A model generated the notes under the pieces. That model was given only the letters and a program-made list of their open reading frames with translations, had not been told where the DNA came from and did no database searches. A DNA stretch of 41,969 nt, taken from an uncultured Clostridiaceae bacterium (GTDB taxonomy: Bacteria; Bacillota; Clostridia; TANB77; CAG-465). Position 1 is the first letter of the stretch. Each line of letters starts with the position of its first letter. The DNA lies in the NCBI GenBank assembly GCA_947381905.1, contig CANCXL010000001.1, positions 1-41,969 of the forward strand, read 5' to 3'. Position numbers and translations under genes: made by a program. Of this stretch, positions 24,352 through 33,421 are shown in pieces.

Positions 24352-25062
24352 ATGAGAAAAGCGAAATACTTAGTATTACCAATAGTGATTTTAAGCGTGT
24401 TAAGTATAATGATTTTTAATATTACAAAAAATACTGAAAAAACTATTGCTACAAATTCTACCCCAATAACATCTCATGTGGTTGTAATTGATGCAGGGCA
24501 CGGAAAGCCAGATGAAGGGGCAGTCGGAATGTATGGTACTACTGAGGAAGCAATTAATTTAAAGATATCTCTAAAATTACAAAAGCTAATAGAGCAAAGT
24601 GGAGGTAAAGTCTATTTAACCAGAAGTGACGAAAATGGAATATATTCACAAGATAGTGTAAATATTAAGCAAAAAAAAGCAAGCGATATAAAAAATAGAG
24701 TAAATATTGGAAGTCAGGAAGATGTTGATGTGTTCGTATCAATTCATTTAAATAAGTATCCTGAAAGCATTTATAAAGGATGGCAAACTTTTTACCAAGA
24801 AAGCAGTGAAGATAGTAAAAACCTTGCTACATTTGTTCAAAATGGAATAAGTAATACAATAGACATTGAAAATAATAGAGTACCATTACCTATCAAGAAT
24901 ATATATATAATGGATCATATGACAAAGCCTACTATAACAGTAGAATGTGGTTTTTTATCTAACGAGGATGAGGTAAAGAGGCTTGGCGATGATGAATATC
25001 AAAATAAGCTAGCATGGGGAATTTATATTGGAATACAAGATTATTTTCAATCTAAAAAATAA
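24352..25062 (+). CDS. cwlD: N-acetylmuramoyl-L-alanine amidase, CwlD type
   Basis: A 236-residue zinc amidase of the Amidase_3 family with an N-terminal membrane anchor (YLVLPIVILSVLSIMIF). The zinc ligands are expected at DAGHGKPDEG (residues about 48-57), the glutamate of EAINLKIS near 65 and VFVSIHLN near 125; the catalytic glutamate is in TVECGFLSNEDE near 205. In spores CwlD removes peptide side chains so that muramic lactam can form in the cortex. ATG 24352 was preferred to GTG 24340, since AGGTG is then well spaced. It ends at a shared terminator. Confidence 0.88.
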   Translation: MRKAKYLVLPIVILSVLSIMIFNITKNTEKTIATNSTPITSHVVVIDAGHGKPDEGAVGMYGTTEEAINLKISLKLQKLIEQSGGKVYLTRSDENGIYSQDSVNIKQKKASDIKNRVNIGSQEDVDVFVSIHLNKYPESIYKGWQTFYQESSEDSKNLATFVQNGISNTIDIENNRVPLPIKNIYIMDHMTKPTITVECGFLSNEDEVKRLGDDEYQNKLAWGIYIGIQDYFQSKK

Positions 25063-25087
25063 AGCAGAAGAATTTATTCTTCTGCTT
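25062..25087. terminator. Bidirectional terminator between cwlD and the ClpP-like gene
   Basis: A perfect 11-bp stem (25062-25072 with 25077-25087) with a 4-base loop between two convergent genes. Confidence 0.85.
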
Positions 25088-25670
25088 GAATATTTTGTAC
25101 TAACATGTCAAATAAAAGCGTTTGCTCTTCATCTATATTAATATTTTCTCGTACATATAAATCATCCCATGAAGTAAATATATTAGTTGCTATTTTATAT
25201 TTTTTGCAATTTTTAGCAGTAATATATAAATCATTTCCTTCTTTGAAAGCATAGTTTAATTTATCTTCAGGTATTTCTGTTCCTTTTGTGATATATGATT
25301 TATATAGTCTAAGTGATGAAGAAAGCTTATTTTTAGTGTAGTGCAAGTCTGATACATTTTGATATCCTTCGGTCATAGGAGCCATTGGTTGGTGAACCAT
25401 GTAAGAAGTATGTGGCGAAATGTATCTACTCTTTCCACAACTAAAAATCATTGCGCCAGCACTAGCACATAAACCAATAGCAACAGTTATAACAGGATTA
25501 GGTATATTGTTAAGTAAGTCACATATTGCTATTGCGTCTGTAAGTGAACCGCCATTAGTATTTAGTAAAACAATAATAGGTTCATGAGTGTCTTTTAAAT
25601 TAAATATTGCGCTTTCTACGATACTTGATGCTTGAGAGCCAATCGTTCCCCATAATTTAATCTTGATCAT
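25074..25670 (-). CDS. ClpP-like serine protease
   Basis: A 198-residue member of the ClpP/crotonase fold. The catalytic serine lies in GLCASAGAMIF near residue 66, the histidine in YMVHQPMAPM near 91 and the aspartate probably in the GNDLYITA segment near 150, so the triad seems complete. The N terminus (MIKIKLWGTIGSQASSIVE) lacks the axial loop used by ClpP to dock ClpA/ClpX, so it is a ClpP-like paralogue rather than the housekeeping ClpP; phage prohead proteases look similar, but no phage genes are near. AGGAGG lies 8 bases before the ATG. Confidence 0.85.
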   Translation of the reverse strand: MIKIKLWGTIGSQASSIVESAIFNLKDTHEPIIVLLNTNGGSLTDAIAICDLLNNIPNPVITVAIGLCASAGAMIFSCGKSRYISPHTSYMVHQPMAPMTEGYQNVSDLHYTKNKLSSSLRLYKSYITKGTEIPEDKLNYAFKEGNDLYITAKNCKKYKIATNIFTSWDDLYVRENINIDEEQTLLFDMLVQNIQAEE

Positions 25671-25759
25671 AATGAATACCTCCTATTTATTAATCTTTGG
25701 AGCATAAAATCATTGTAGGAAAATGATTATATCATTATTAAGTATACATGACAATAAAA

Positions 25760-25785
25760 AAAGAAAAAGTTTTAACTTTTTCTTT
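25760..25785 (-). terminator. Terminator of the HD-domain gene
   Basis: An 11-bp stem (25760-25770 with 25775-25785) with a 4-base loop, followed on the minus strand by T residues. Confidence 0.75.
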
Positions 25786-25793
25786 AAAAAACA

Positions 25794-26510
25794 CTATAAA
25801 TCTTCATTAGAATTATTATGATTTATGTTATTTTTGGCAGTAATAAAAATATCTTTGAAATTTTTATTTTGTGCATGATAGTATAAATTTGTAAAAGGTA
25901 TTTTTATTTTAGAACCATCATTAATAAATTTTGGTTCATCATATTTAAAAGCAATTTCTGATGTGTTTAAACCATTATCTAACATTTCTTTTACTTTAGG
26001 GCTTGATGATACATGTGCATCTATTTCTTTGTCTAGTATGATCTCATTATTATCATAATATATCTTCATTTGTAAATCAAAATCAAGTTTATCACAATAA
26101 TATGCAAATGATGCATCGTTTGTTTTTCTTTCGTTAAATTCATCGAGTAATTCTATATATTCGTCTTCATCCTTTAATAAAGATAATATTTTTACTACTG
26201 CTTTACGTCCCATTGTAATTCGTTCACTTTCAGTTATATTGTCAAATGGAGTAATGTCTCCAATTATAACTTCTTCAAGTTCGTGTATAATAAGCATCTT
26301 TAATATTTTATCAATATTTATTTCTTTTAAATAATCTTCTTTAAATTCTGAATAAATACTAATTGCTAAAATACATGTACTATATATGTGATCAGCTACA
26401 CTTTGAATCTTTTTCTCAGATACGTTCCAATAGATAAATCCTTGTCTTAACCTACTTTTTAATGATCCCGCCAATAAATAAAATTCTAATATTTTGTTAT
26501 ATGAATTCAT
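25794..26510 (-). CDS. HD-domain protein, YfbR-like with HE instead of HD
   Basis: A 238-residue cytoplasmic protein with a metal-binding HD-superfamily layout: H in SVADHIYST near residue 41, the second motif in MLIIHELEEVIIGDITPFD near residue 75, and a D in YCDKLDFDLQMK near residue 140. The canonical HD pair reads HE here, with a further GD after it. YfbR-type enzymes are 5'-deoxynucleotidases; the HE change may alter metal use, or be a trait of this subgroup. The last 60 residues are an extra tail that I cannot assign. GAGGTGG lies before the ATG. Confidence 0.75.
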   Translation of the reverse strand: MNSYNKILEFYLLAGSLKSRLRQGFIYWNVSEKKIQSVADHIYSTCILAISIYSEFKEDYLKEINIDKILKMLIIHELEEVIIGDITPFDNITESERITMGRKAVVKILSLLKDEDEYIELLDEFNERKTNDASFAYYCDKLDFDLQMKIYYDNNEIILDKEIDAHVSSSPKVKEMLDNGLNTSEIAFKYDEPKFINDGSKIKIPFTNLYYHAQNKNFKDIFITAKNNINHNNSNEDL

Positions 26511-26623
26511 AACACCACCTCTTTCTAAATTATTAACTAAGATGAATATTATTTATGCGACTAAATTATAGCATAAACAATGCTATTTTTCAACATTGGT
26601 GACATTTGGAAGTGTTATGTTTA

Positions 26624-26651
26624 TTGACTTTTTCATACTTTGTGATATGAT
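26624..26651 (+). promoter_or_regulatory. Promoter for the activase gene
   Basis: TTGACT, 16 bases and TATGAT, 40 bases before the ATG at 26692. Confidence 0.65.
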
Positions 26652-26691
26652 ATATATGTCAAAAAATGTAATAAATTGAGGTGGAAAAAAT

Positions 26692-29600
26692 ATGAAAAAA
26701 GTACTACATGTTGGATTAGACGTTGGTTCTACCACAGTAAAAATCGTAGTAATGAACGACAATTTAGAAAATTTATATACAAATTATACAAGACACCATT
26801 CTGATACAAAGAATACAATATATGGAGTTTTAAGTAAGCTTGCAAAAGATTTTCCAAATACATCATATACAATGGCTCTTACTGGATCTGGGGCTCTTGA
26901 AATATCTAAAATATTAAATATTCCTTTTATACAAGAAGTTATTTCATGTAAAAGAGCAGTCGAAAAGTATATACCACAAACTGACGTTGTAATAGAATTA
27001 GGCGGAGAAGATGCAAAAATAATCTATTTTGATAAATTTATTGAGCAGAGAATGAATGGAACTTGTGCAGGTGGGACAGGTGCATTCTTAGATCAAATGG
27101 CATCACTTTTAAATACAGATACAGCGGGATTAAATGAGTTATCTAAAAATCATGAAATTATATATCCTATAGCGTCAAGATGTGGCGTTTTTGCAAAAAC
27201 AGATATTCAGCCACTAATTAATGAAGGTGCTAAAAGAGAAGATATAGCAACATCTATCTTTCAGGCTGTTGTAAATCAAACAATAAGTGGTCTTGCTTGT
27301 GGTAGACCAATTAAAGGAAAAGTTGCTTTTTTAGGTGGACCTTTAAATTATTTACCAGAGCTTAGAAATAGATTTATTGATACATTAAAACTTATAGATG
27401 AGGAGATTATTGTTCCTGAAGAGGCACATTTACTTGTTGCAAAAGGTGCAGCACTTGCGTCTATTGAAAGTGATTCATTTACAACAAGACAATTACTAGA
27501 AAAATTAGATAGTTTTAAAGATGCAAAATATACAGAGACAAAACCTCTTGATCCTCTTTTTAAATCTGAAGAAGAGTATAATAGTTTTAAACAAAGACAT
27601 GATAAAGCTAAGGTAAAAAGAGGAGATATATCTAAAGTAAATGGAGACATATTTGTTGGAATAGATGCAGGTTCTACTACAACAAAATTAGTAGCAATAG
27701 ATAAAGATGGAACATTACTATATTCATTATATGGAAGTAATAATGGAAATCCATTATCTAGTGTTATTTCAATGGTAAAGGAATTATATACAAAAATACC
27801 AGATACTGCTACTCTTAGATTTGCAGGTGTAACTGGTTATGGTGAAAAACTTATTCAAGCAGCGCTTAATATAGATTTAAGTGAAATTGAGACAATTGCA
27901 CATTATACAGCAGCTAAAGAGTTTATGCCTAATGTTAATAGCATTATAGATATTGGCGGTCAAGATATGAAATATATTAGACTTAAAAATAATGCTATAG
28001 ACAATATTATGCTAAATGAAGCATGTTCTTCAGGATGTGGCTCTTTTATAGAGACTTTTGCAAAGAGTCTTGGAATTTCTATTGAAAAATTTGTAAGTGA
28101 GGCAATAAAATCTAAAGCTCCTGTTGATTTGGGTTCTAGATGTACAGTATTTATGAATTCTAGAATAAAACAAGCTCAAAAAGAGGGAGCAACTGTAGGA
28201 GATATTTCTAGTGGTCTTTCTTATTCTGTAGTAAAAAATGCTATACAAAAAGTAATGAAAATAAGAGATGTAAGAAAACTTGGAAAAAACATAGTTGTAC
28301 AAGGCGGTACTTTTTATAATGATGCAGTATTAAGGAGTTTTGAAAAAGTTACAGGAAGAGATGTAATAAGACCAGATATTGCAGGACTTATGGGAGCATA
28401 TGGTGTAGCTTTGCTTGCAAAAGAACAGTTTATTGCAAATGAGGATGATTATTATGTGTCATCAATGTTAAAGTCTGAAGAAATAGATAAGTTAGATATT
28501 AAAATTACACATGCAAGGTGTGGAAAATGTGAGAATAATTGCAGACTTACAATTAATCAATTTGGTAATGGAAAAAGATTTATATCTGGAAATAGATGTG
28601 AAAAAGGTGCTGGAAATACAGAAAAGGCAAAAGATTTGCCAAATATGTATAAATATAAAAACGAAAGATTATTCTCATATGAACCTCTTTCTCCTAATAA
28701 TGCTCCACGCGGAACTATAGGAATACCTAGAGTATTAAATATGTATGAGGATTATCCATTTTGGTTTACATTCTTAACAAAGCTTGGATTTAGAGTAATA
28801 ATATCTGAAAAAAGTAATAGAAAAACATATGAAAAAGGAATGGAATCAATGCCTTCTGAATCAGTATGTTATCCAGCAAAACTTGCGCATGGACATATTA
28901 TGAGTCTAATTAATCAAGGTATTAATACAATTTTTTATCCTTGTATATCATATTCAAGAAAAGAATTTGATGAAGCAGATAACAAGTATAATTGTCCAAT
29001 TGTTGCATCATACTCTGAGGTAATACGTAATAATGTAGAGGAATTAAAAGGAATTAAATATATAAACCCATTTTTACCTTTTGAACCTAAAAAACTTGCA
29101 AAAGCTGTTATGGATCTACCAGAGTTTGCTGAATATAACTTTAGCAAAGGTGAAGTGTTAAATGCTGCAAAAGAAGCAGAAAAAGAATATCAAAAATATA
29201 GAGATGATGTACATAAAAAAGGACAAGAAATTGTAGATTATATTAAAGAAAATAATTTAAGAGGAATTGTTCTTGCAGGACGTCCATATCATGTTGATCC
29301 TGAAATAAATCACGGAATCGATACATTAATTACAAGCTTAGGATTATGTGTATTATCTGAAGATAGTGTTTCAGATAAAGCAGAAGTAAGACGACCAATT
29401 AGAGTTGTAGATCAATGGGTATATCACTCAAGATTATATGCAGCAGCAGAGTACGTTGGAAGAAATGACTTTCTAGAGATGATACAATTAAACTCATTTG
29501 GTTGTGGTGTTGATGCTGTAACAACAGATGAGGTTGAAGAAATATTAACAAGTTATAATAATATGTATACATTAATAAAAATTGATGAAATTAATAACTT

Positions 29601-31014
29601 GGGCGCAGTAAGAATACGTATTAGATCTTTACTTGCAAGTATGAATAAACGTATACAAATCAATCAAGGAAAAGAAAATAAGCCTAATGAGAATATAAAT
29701 CTAGGTGAATATGAGATAGATAAAGTAAAATTTACTAAAGAAATGAAAGAGGATGGGTATACAATACTTGTTCCACAAATGGCACCAATACATTTTGAAC
29801 TACTAATAGGAGCCCTTGAATCAGAAGGATATAATGTAAAATTACTAAGAGAATGTACAGAGCATACTATTGAAACAGGGTTAAAGTATGTAAATAATGA
29901 TGCTTGCTATCCATCAATAATTACAACTGGTCAAATGATTGAAGCGCTTGAAAGTGGTGAGTATGACCTAAATAAAACCGCATTAATGATGTCTCAAACT
30001 GGTGGTGGATGTAGGGCAACAAATTACATAGGATTTATTAGAAAAGCTTTAAAAGATGCTGGATATCCTAATATTCCAATAGTTTCATTTAACGTTAAAG
30101 GAATGGAAAAAGCTAGTGGATTTAAAATTACTTTACCTCTTGCAATAAAGATGTTAAAAGCAATTGTTTATGGAGATTTACTACAAAAGATGCTACTTAA
30201 AAATAGAGCATATGAAGTAAAAAAAGGGGAAGCTCAAAAAACATATGATAAATGGATTAAAAAAGGCTTTGAAATAGTAAAAAATGGAACTAATAAAGAT
30301 TTTAAAGAAGGCATTTATCAAATGGTAGATGATTTTGAAAATATTCAAATAAAAAAAGATATAATAAAACCTAAAGTCGGTATAGTTGGAGAAATCCTAA
30401 TTAAATATCATCCTTATGGAAATAATTTTGTTATTGACGTTCTTGAAAAAGAAGGTGCAGAAGTTGTAATGCCAGATTTTATGGGATTTGTAAAATATAT
30501 GGGTACACATGCTGTTACAATAAATAAATTATTAAAGAAAGATAAAGCAATGGCTCAAATTAGTAAACTTGCTATTAAACTTATGGATGAATTTGAAAAA
30601 GATGCTAAAAAAGCTCTTGAAAAATCTAAAAAGGGATATTTACCTCCATGTGACATTTGGCATTTGGAAGAAAAAGTTCAAGATATACTTTCTATTGGAA
30701 ATCAAACTGGTGAAGGATGGTTTTTAACAGCAGAAATGATTGAATATATTGAATATGGTATTCCAAATATAGTTTGTGTTCAACCATTTGCATGTCTACC
30801 AAATCATGTAGTAGGAAAGGGTGTAATAAAGACTATAAGAAAGAAATTTCCAGAATCAAATATTTCACCAATAGATTATGATCCAGGTGCAAGTCAAACT
30901 AATCAGATTAATAGAATAAAATTATTAATTACTGTCGCAAAAGATAATTTAAAGAGAAAAGAAATAGTAAAAAAATATTCTGTAAGTAATAAGAAAATGA
31001 AAGTTAAAAAATAA
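26692..31014 (+). CDS. Giant acyl-CoA dehydratase activase fusion (two BadF/HgdC domains plus DUF2229/HgdB-like part)
   Basis: A 1440-residue protein. Two ASKHA ATPase domains follow in tandem: residues 4-260 (GLDVGSTTVKIVV, VIELGGEDAKI, NGTCAGGTGAFLDQM) and about 320-585 (FVGIDAGSTTTKLVAID, IIDIGGQDMKYIRL, EACSSGCGSFIETF), each with the cluster-ligand cysteine of HgdC activators. A CGKCENNC motif comes next near 623, then a DUF2229 region and a long cysteine-bearing part related to HgdB dehydratase subunits. Simple activators drive ATP-dependent electron transfer to 2-hydroxyacyl-CoA dehydratases; fused forms of this size occur widely in Clostridia with unknown substrate. It is a single-gene unit with its own promoter and terminator. 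Confidence 0.9.
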   Translation: MKKVLHVGLDVGSTTVKIVVMNDNLENLYTNYTRHHSDTKNTIYGVLSKLAKDFPNTSYTMALTGSGALEISKILNIPFIQEVISCKRAVEKYIPQTDVVIELGGEDAKIIYFDKFIEQRMNGTCAGGTGAFLDQMASLLNTDTAGLNELSKNHEIIYPIASRCGVFAKTDIQPLINEGAKREDIATSIFQAVVNQTISGLACGRPIKGKVAFLGGPLNYLPELRNRFIDTLKLIDEEIIVPEEAHLLVAKGAALASIESDSFTTRQLLEKLDSFKDAKYTETKPLDPLFKSEEEYNSFKQRHDKAKVKRGDISKVNGDIFVGIDAGSTTTKLVAIDKDGTLLYSLYGSNNGNPLSSVISMVKELYTKIPDTATLRFAGVTGYGEKLIQAALNIDLSEIETIAHYTAAKEFMPNVNSIIDIGGQDMKYIRLKNNAIDNIMLNEACSSGCGSFIETFAKSLGISIEKFVSEAIKSKAPVDLGSRCTVFMNSRIKQAQKEGATVGDISSGLSYSVVKNAIQKVMKIRDVRKLGKNIVVQGGTFYNDAVLRSFEKVTGRDVIRPDIAGLMGAYGVALLAKEQFIANEDDYYVSSMLKSEEIDKLDIKITHARCGKCENNCRLTINQFGNGKRFISGNRCEKGAGNTEKAKDLPNMYKYKNERLFSYEPLSPNNAPRGTIGIPRVLNMYEDYPFWFTFLTKLGFRVIISEKSNRKTYEKGMESMPSESVCYPAKLAHGHIMSLINQGINTIFYPCISYSRKEFDEADNKYNCPIVASYSEVIRNNVEELKGIKYINPFLPFEPKKLAKAVMDLPEFAEYNFSKGEVLNAAKEAEKEYQKYRDDVHKKGQEIVDYIKENNLRGIVLAGRPYHVDPEINHGIDTLITSLGLCVLSEDSVSDKAEVRRPIRVVDQWVYHSRLYAAAEYVGRNDFLEMIQLNSFGCGVDAVTTDEVEEILTSYNNMYTLIKIDEINNLGAVRIRIRSLLASMNKRIQINQGKENKPNENINLGEYEIDKVKFTKEMKEDGYTILVPQMAPIHFELLIGALESEGYNVKLLRECTEHTIETGLKYVNNDACYPSIITTGQMIEALESGEYDLNKTALMMSQTGGGCRATNYIGFIRKALKDAGYPNIPIVSFNVKGMEKASGFKITLPLAIKMLKAIVYGDLLQKMLLKNRAYEVKKGEAQKTYDKWIKKGFEIVKNGTNKDFKEGIYQMVDDFENIQIKKDIIKPKVGIVGEILIKYHPYGNNFVIDVLEKEGAEVVMPDFMGFVKYMGTHAVTINKLLKKDKAMAQISKLAIKLMDEFEKDAKKALEKSKKGYLPPCDIWHLEEKVQDILSIGNQTGEGWFLTAEMIEYIEYGIPNIVCVQPFACLPNHVVGKGVIKTIRKKFPESNISPIDYDPGASQTNQINRIKLLITVAKDNLKRKEIVKKYSVSNKKMKVKK

Positions 31015-31019
31015 AAAAC

Positions 31020-31048
31020 GAAGCGCTAGAAATAGCGTTTCTTTTTTA
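31020..31048 (+). terminator. Terminator after the activase gene
   Basis: A 9-bp stem (31020-31028 with 31033-31041, one G-T pair) with a GAAA tetraloop and a T run. Confidence 0.85.
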
Positions 31049-31125
31049 ATAATATTTAATATTTATTAAAGTATTTCCTATTTTATTATGTTTTGATATA
31101 ATATACATATATGGAGATAATATTT

Positions 31126-31476
31126 ATGAATAACGAGAATGAATTTAATTGGTATCAGATAGTTGCAATAATATTTCTGATTTTATATGCAATTGGTGCT
31201 ATGTTTATAATAGTTGAAAATGATATGATAGATTTTTCTGTTATAGCAACTTATAGTATAATAGGAATAATATCATTTCTATTTATATATGGAATTGGTA
31301 AAATTATACAATTGCTATCATCAATTAACACTAAATTATCTAATATTTTATATCAAGAAAAAAGAAAATCACAAACTGATAATTCAAAAAAAGAACAAGA
31401 TATAAATAAAGTTGAACCTAAAATTAGTCCTGATGCAATGCAAAGTGAAACTAAAGACACAAAATTCTTTAAATAA
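31126..31476 (+). CDS. Small two-helix membrane protein of unknown function
   Basis: A 116-residue protein with two transmembrane segments (IVAIIFLILYAIGAMFIIV, then VIATYSIIGIISFLFIYGIG) and a charged cytoplasmic tail of about 45 residues, rich in lysine and glutamine. I do not recognise it; the shape resembles many small Firmicute membrane proteins. ATG 31126 follows GGAGAT at a good distance; the ATG at 31111 has no ribosome binding site. Confidence 0.65.
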   Translation: MNNENEFNWYQIVAIIFLILYAIGAMFIIVENDMIDFSVIATYSIIGIISFLFIYGIGKIIQLLSSINTKLSNILYQEKRKSQTDNSKKEQDINKVEPKISPDAMQSETKDTKFFK

Positions 31477-31480
31477 AAAT

Positions 31481-31518
31481 AATCTCTGTAAGTCTAAGAT
31501 AAAAGACCTACAGAGATT
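31481..31518. terminator. Bidirectional terminator between the small membrane protein and tRNA-Arg
   Basis: A 10-bp stem (31481-31490 with 31509-31518), then one mismatch and 4 further pairs, is flanked by T-rich sequence on both strands. Confidence 0.8.
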
Positions 31519-31526
31519 TTTAATTT

Positions 31527-31603
<77 letters not shown>

Positions 31604-31645
31604 AATAACAATTTATATTATACACTAAATATATGTAAATTTCAA

Positions 31646-32065
31646 CTATTTTCTACGTAGTTCTTTAAAGAACTGTTGAATAATGTTTAGGCATCTATCA
31701 TCTTTAATATATATGCATTTTTCATCTATATTAGTTATATTTTCTCTATTTGCAGCATATATAACAGTATTAATTCTTGATTCTTTAATTGCTCCTAAAC
31801 ACATATTACATGGATATAATGTAACATACATTATACAATCATCTAATCTCCAGTTGTTTATTTTTTTACATGCCTTTTCTATGCATAATATTTCTGCATG
31901 GGCTAGAGGACTCTTCTTCTTTTCCTTTAAGTTATGAGCCTTTGCTATTACTTTTCCATCTTTTACTATAACAGCTCCAACAGGAACTTCTCTTTTTTTA
32001 TATGCCCTTTGAGCTTCTTTATATGCTATATTGATAAAATTATCCACATTGTTCACCATAAACAT
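31646..32065 (-). CDS. tadA: tRNA-specific adenosine deaminase
   Basis: A 139-residue zinc deaminase that converts adenosine 34 of tRNA-Arg(ACG) to inosine. The catalytic motif is HAEILCI near residue 57 and the two zinc cysteines are in LYPCNMC near residue 88; EVPVGAVIVKDG and the N-terminal AYKEAQRAY are typical. Length is as usual for TadA. The exact start is uncertain (32065, 32059 or GTG 32056): a TATAAT box on this strand lies right at 32065, which would leave almost no leader. The substrate tRNA-Arg(ACG) lies directly downstream. Confidence 0.93.
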   Translation of the reverse strand: MFMVNNVDNFINIAYKEAQRAYKKREVPVGAVIVKDGKVIAKAHNLKEKKKSPLAHAEILCIEKACKKINNWRLDDCIMYVTLYPCNMCLGAIKESRINTVIYAANRENITNIDEKCIYIKDDRCLNIIQQFFKELRRK

Positions 32066-32107
32066 TATACTATATAAACTAAAAAAATGAAAGATTAATA
32101 TTTTGTC

Positions 32108-32135
32108 TTGAAATAACAGGTAAAAATGATATAAT
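32108..32135 (+). promoter_or_regulatory. Promoter for tRNA-Arg(CCT)
   Basis: TTGAAA, 16 bases and TATAAT, 8 bases before the tRNA. Confidence 0.7.
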
Positions 32136-32143
32136 ATTAGTAT

Positions 32144-32219
32144 GCATCTGTAGCTCAGTGGATAGAGCAGCGACCTCCTAAGTCGTTGGTCGGACGTTCG
32201 ATTCGTCTCAGGTGCACCA
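32144..32219 (+). tRNA. tRNA-Arg(CCT)
   Basis: A 76-base cloverleaf with an encoded CCA end. The acceptor arms are GCATCTG and CAGGTGC (one G-T pair), and the anticodon arm GCGAC-CTCCTAA-GTCGT gives CCT, which reads the AGG arginine codon. A T arm with GTTCGATTC follows. It has its own promoter and terminator. Confidence 0.95.
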
Positions 32220-32223
32220 TAAT

Positions 32224-32261
32224 AAAAAGGTCACACAAATATTTTGTGTGGCCTTTTTGTT
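32224..32261 (+). terminator. Terminator of tRNA-Arg(CCT)
   Basis: A 16-bp stem (32224-32239 with 32243-32258, one G-T pair) whose 3' side ends in five T residues. Confidence 0.9.
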
Positions 32262-32282
32262 ATTCTGTCTTTGTAGTATTTT

Positions 32283-32501
32283 TTATTTCAACCTCCTGTT
32301 CTTGATGCATAAAATTATGTATACGATAAAACTAATTAAAAGAGCAATAATTCCTGCTATTAATATGCCGCCAATCATAGGGACTAAACAAAACGGAAAA
32401 AATGGTCTACAAAAAATGCTTGAAGAAATAATTATAGTTATGATAAAGACTATAATTGTTAGGATTAAAAGTTTAATCCAATCAACAAACATTTTCTTCA
32501 T
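32283..32501 (-). CDS. Small two-helix membrane protein
   Basis: A 72-residue protein with two long hydrophobic segments (LLILTIIVFIITIIISS; GGILIAGIIALLISFIVYII) around a short cysteine/proline loop (CRPFFPFCLVP), and a basic C-terminal tail. AGGAGG lies 7 bases before the ATG. No family is recognised. The upstream region, shared with the divergent gene at 32799, holds two dyad-symmetric sequences. Confidence 0.7.
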   Translation of the reverse strand: MKKMFVDWIKLLILTIIVFIITIIISSSIFCRPFFPFCLVPMIGGILIAGIIALLISFIVYIILCIKNRRLK

Positions 32502-32798
32502 AATACTACCTCCTAAATGTTAGTTTTAGTTTTTTCTCATACCTAATTATCTGTATGAGTGCTAGAAAATTTTCTCACTAAAATTATAATAGTTTATACG
32601 TTTTATGTCAAGTGATTATTCTTGTTTGTGATAATTTTATGAAAAAAACGTGTTCAAAAAGGATAAAAATAGTTATGTAATATTTAATTCTTAAAAAAGC
32701 CTTTAAATTGCATTTTTTCTATGTTATAATATAGACATGAAAAGTTGTGTAGCAACAAAACTAAATATAACTATATTTTTTGGATGGGAGGCTTTAAA
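32502..32798. other. 297-bp gene-free divergent region
   Basis: No gene is seen here. It holds the two dyads, a candidate promoter for the gene at 32799 (TTTAAA, 17 bases, TATAAT 32725-32730) and otherwise AT-rich sequence. No cloverleaf or riboswitch fold was recognised. Confidence 0.6.
32536..32559. repeat. Inverted repeat in a divergent intergenic region
   Basis: CTCATAC and GTATGAG (7 bp) are separated by 10 bases. A second dyad, AGTG-CT-AGAAAATTTTCT-CACT (32558-32579), overlaps its end. Both suit operator sites. Confidence 0.4.
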
Positions 32799-33380
32799 AT
32801 GAAGGCTATAAGAAAAGAAAACGACAACATGGTTGCCTATGTAAAAAAGCGGGATGTGGAAATCTTAAGTAGTATGCCTGATATGGTTGATTCTAGATTT
32901 TTCCAAGAAGAATCAATAGTAAATGGTATTGTTGACGAAAATGGATATTATAGGATAACTGACAAAAGAAATGTTGGATACTTGGCAAGTTTGCCATTTA
33001 TTCCTGATTATGATGATCTTGTTGAAATGGATTGTCGTGAACTATATGCTTTAGTTCAAAGAAATGGTATGTATTCATACGAAGTTAATGCTATTTTCAT
33101 TAAAGATGAAGCATTATCTCAGGATGATATAACCTTTTTAAGAAAGCTAGAGCCTGTAAATCACGATGACTTAGATGCGTTGCAAAACGCTACAACACAA
33201 TCACAGCAGGAATATTTAAGATATTGTATCAGACAACAGATCAGATGCTATAGTTATTCTATAAGAGAAATGATTAGTCACAAAGAAAAAGCTATTAAAG
33301 AGGAAGAAGAAAGAATCAAAGAAGAGAAGAAACATCGTTTCGTTAAGGCTTTAAGAAGAATAGGTACCAATAAAAAATGA
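32799..33380 (+). CDS. Unknown hydrophilic protein
   Basis: A 193-residue soluble protein of unknown function. The first 100 residues contain several aspartates and tyrosines in short strand-like units (GYYRITDKRNVGYLASLPF); the C-terminal 60 residues form a long lysine/glutamate helix, probably a coiled coil. There is no signal peptide or membrane segment. ATG 32799 follows GGGAGG at a good distance; the ORF upstream of it lacks a ribosome binding site. Its promoter lies about 70 bases before the start, leaving a long leader. It ends at a strong terminator shared with the convergent dockerin gene. Confidence 0.7.
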   Translation: MKAIRKENDNMVAYVKKRDVEILSSMPDMVDSRFFQEESIVNGIVDENGYYRITDKRNVGYLASLPFIPDYDDLVEMDCRELYALVQRNGMYSYEVNAIFIKDEALSQDDITFLRKLEPVNHDDLDALQNATTQSQQEYLRYCIRQQIRCYSYSIREMISHKEKAIKEEEERIKEEKKHRFVKALRRIGTNKK

Positions 33381-33418
33381 TAGGAAGAAATGTAGATTTA
33401 CATATTCCTATCATTTTT
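33373..33418. terminator. Bidirectional terminator
   Basis: A 14-bp outer stem (33373-33386 with 33405-33418) plus a 5-bp inner stem, with T runs on both strands, between convergent genes. Confidence 0.85.
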
Positions 33419-33421
33419 CAA

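Noticed and set aside
27348-29147. Several ORFs of 69-100 codons within the activase gene
   Set aside because: They lie inside a 1440-codon gene with continuous conserved motifs, and have no ribosome binding sites.
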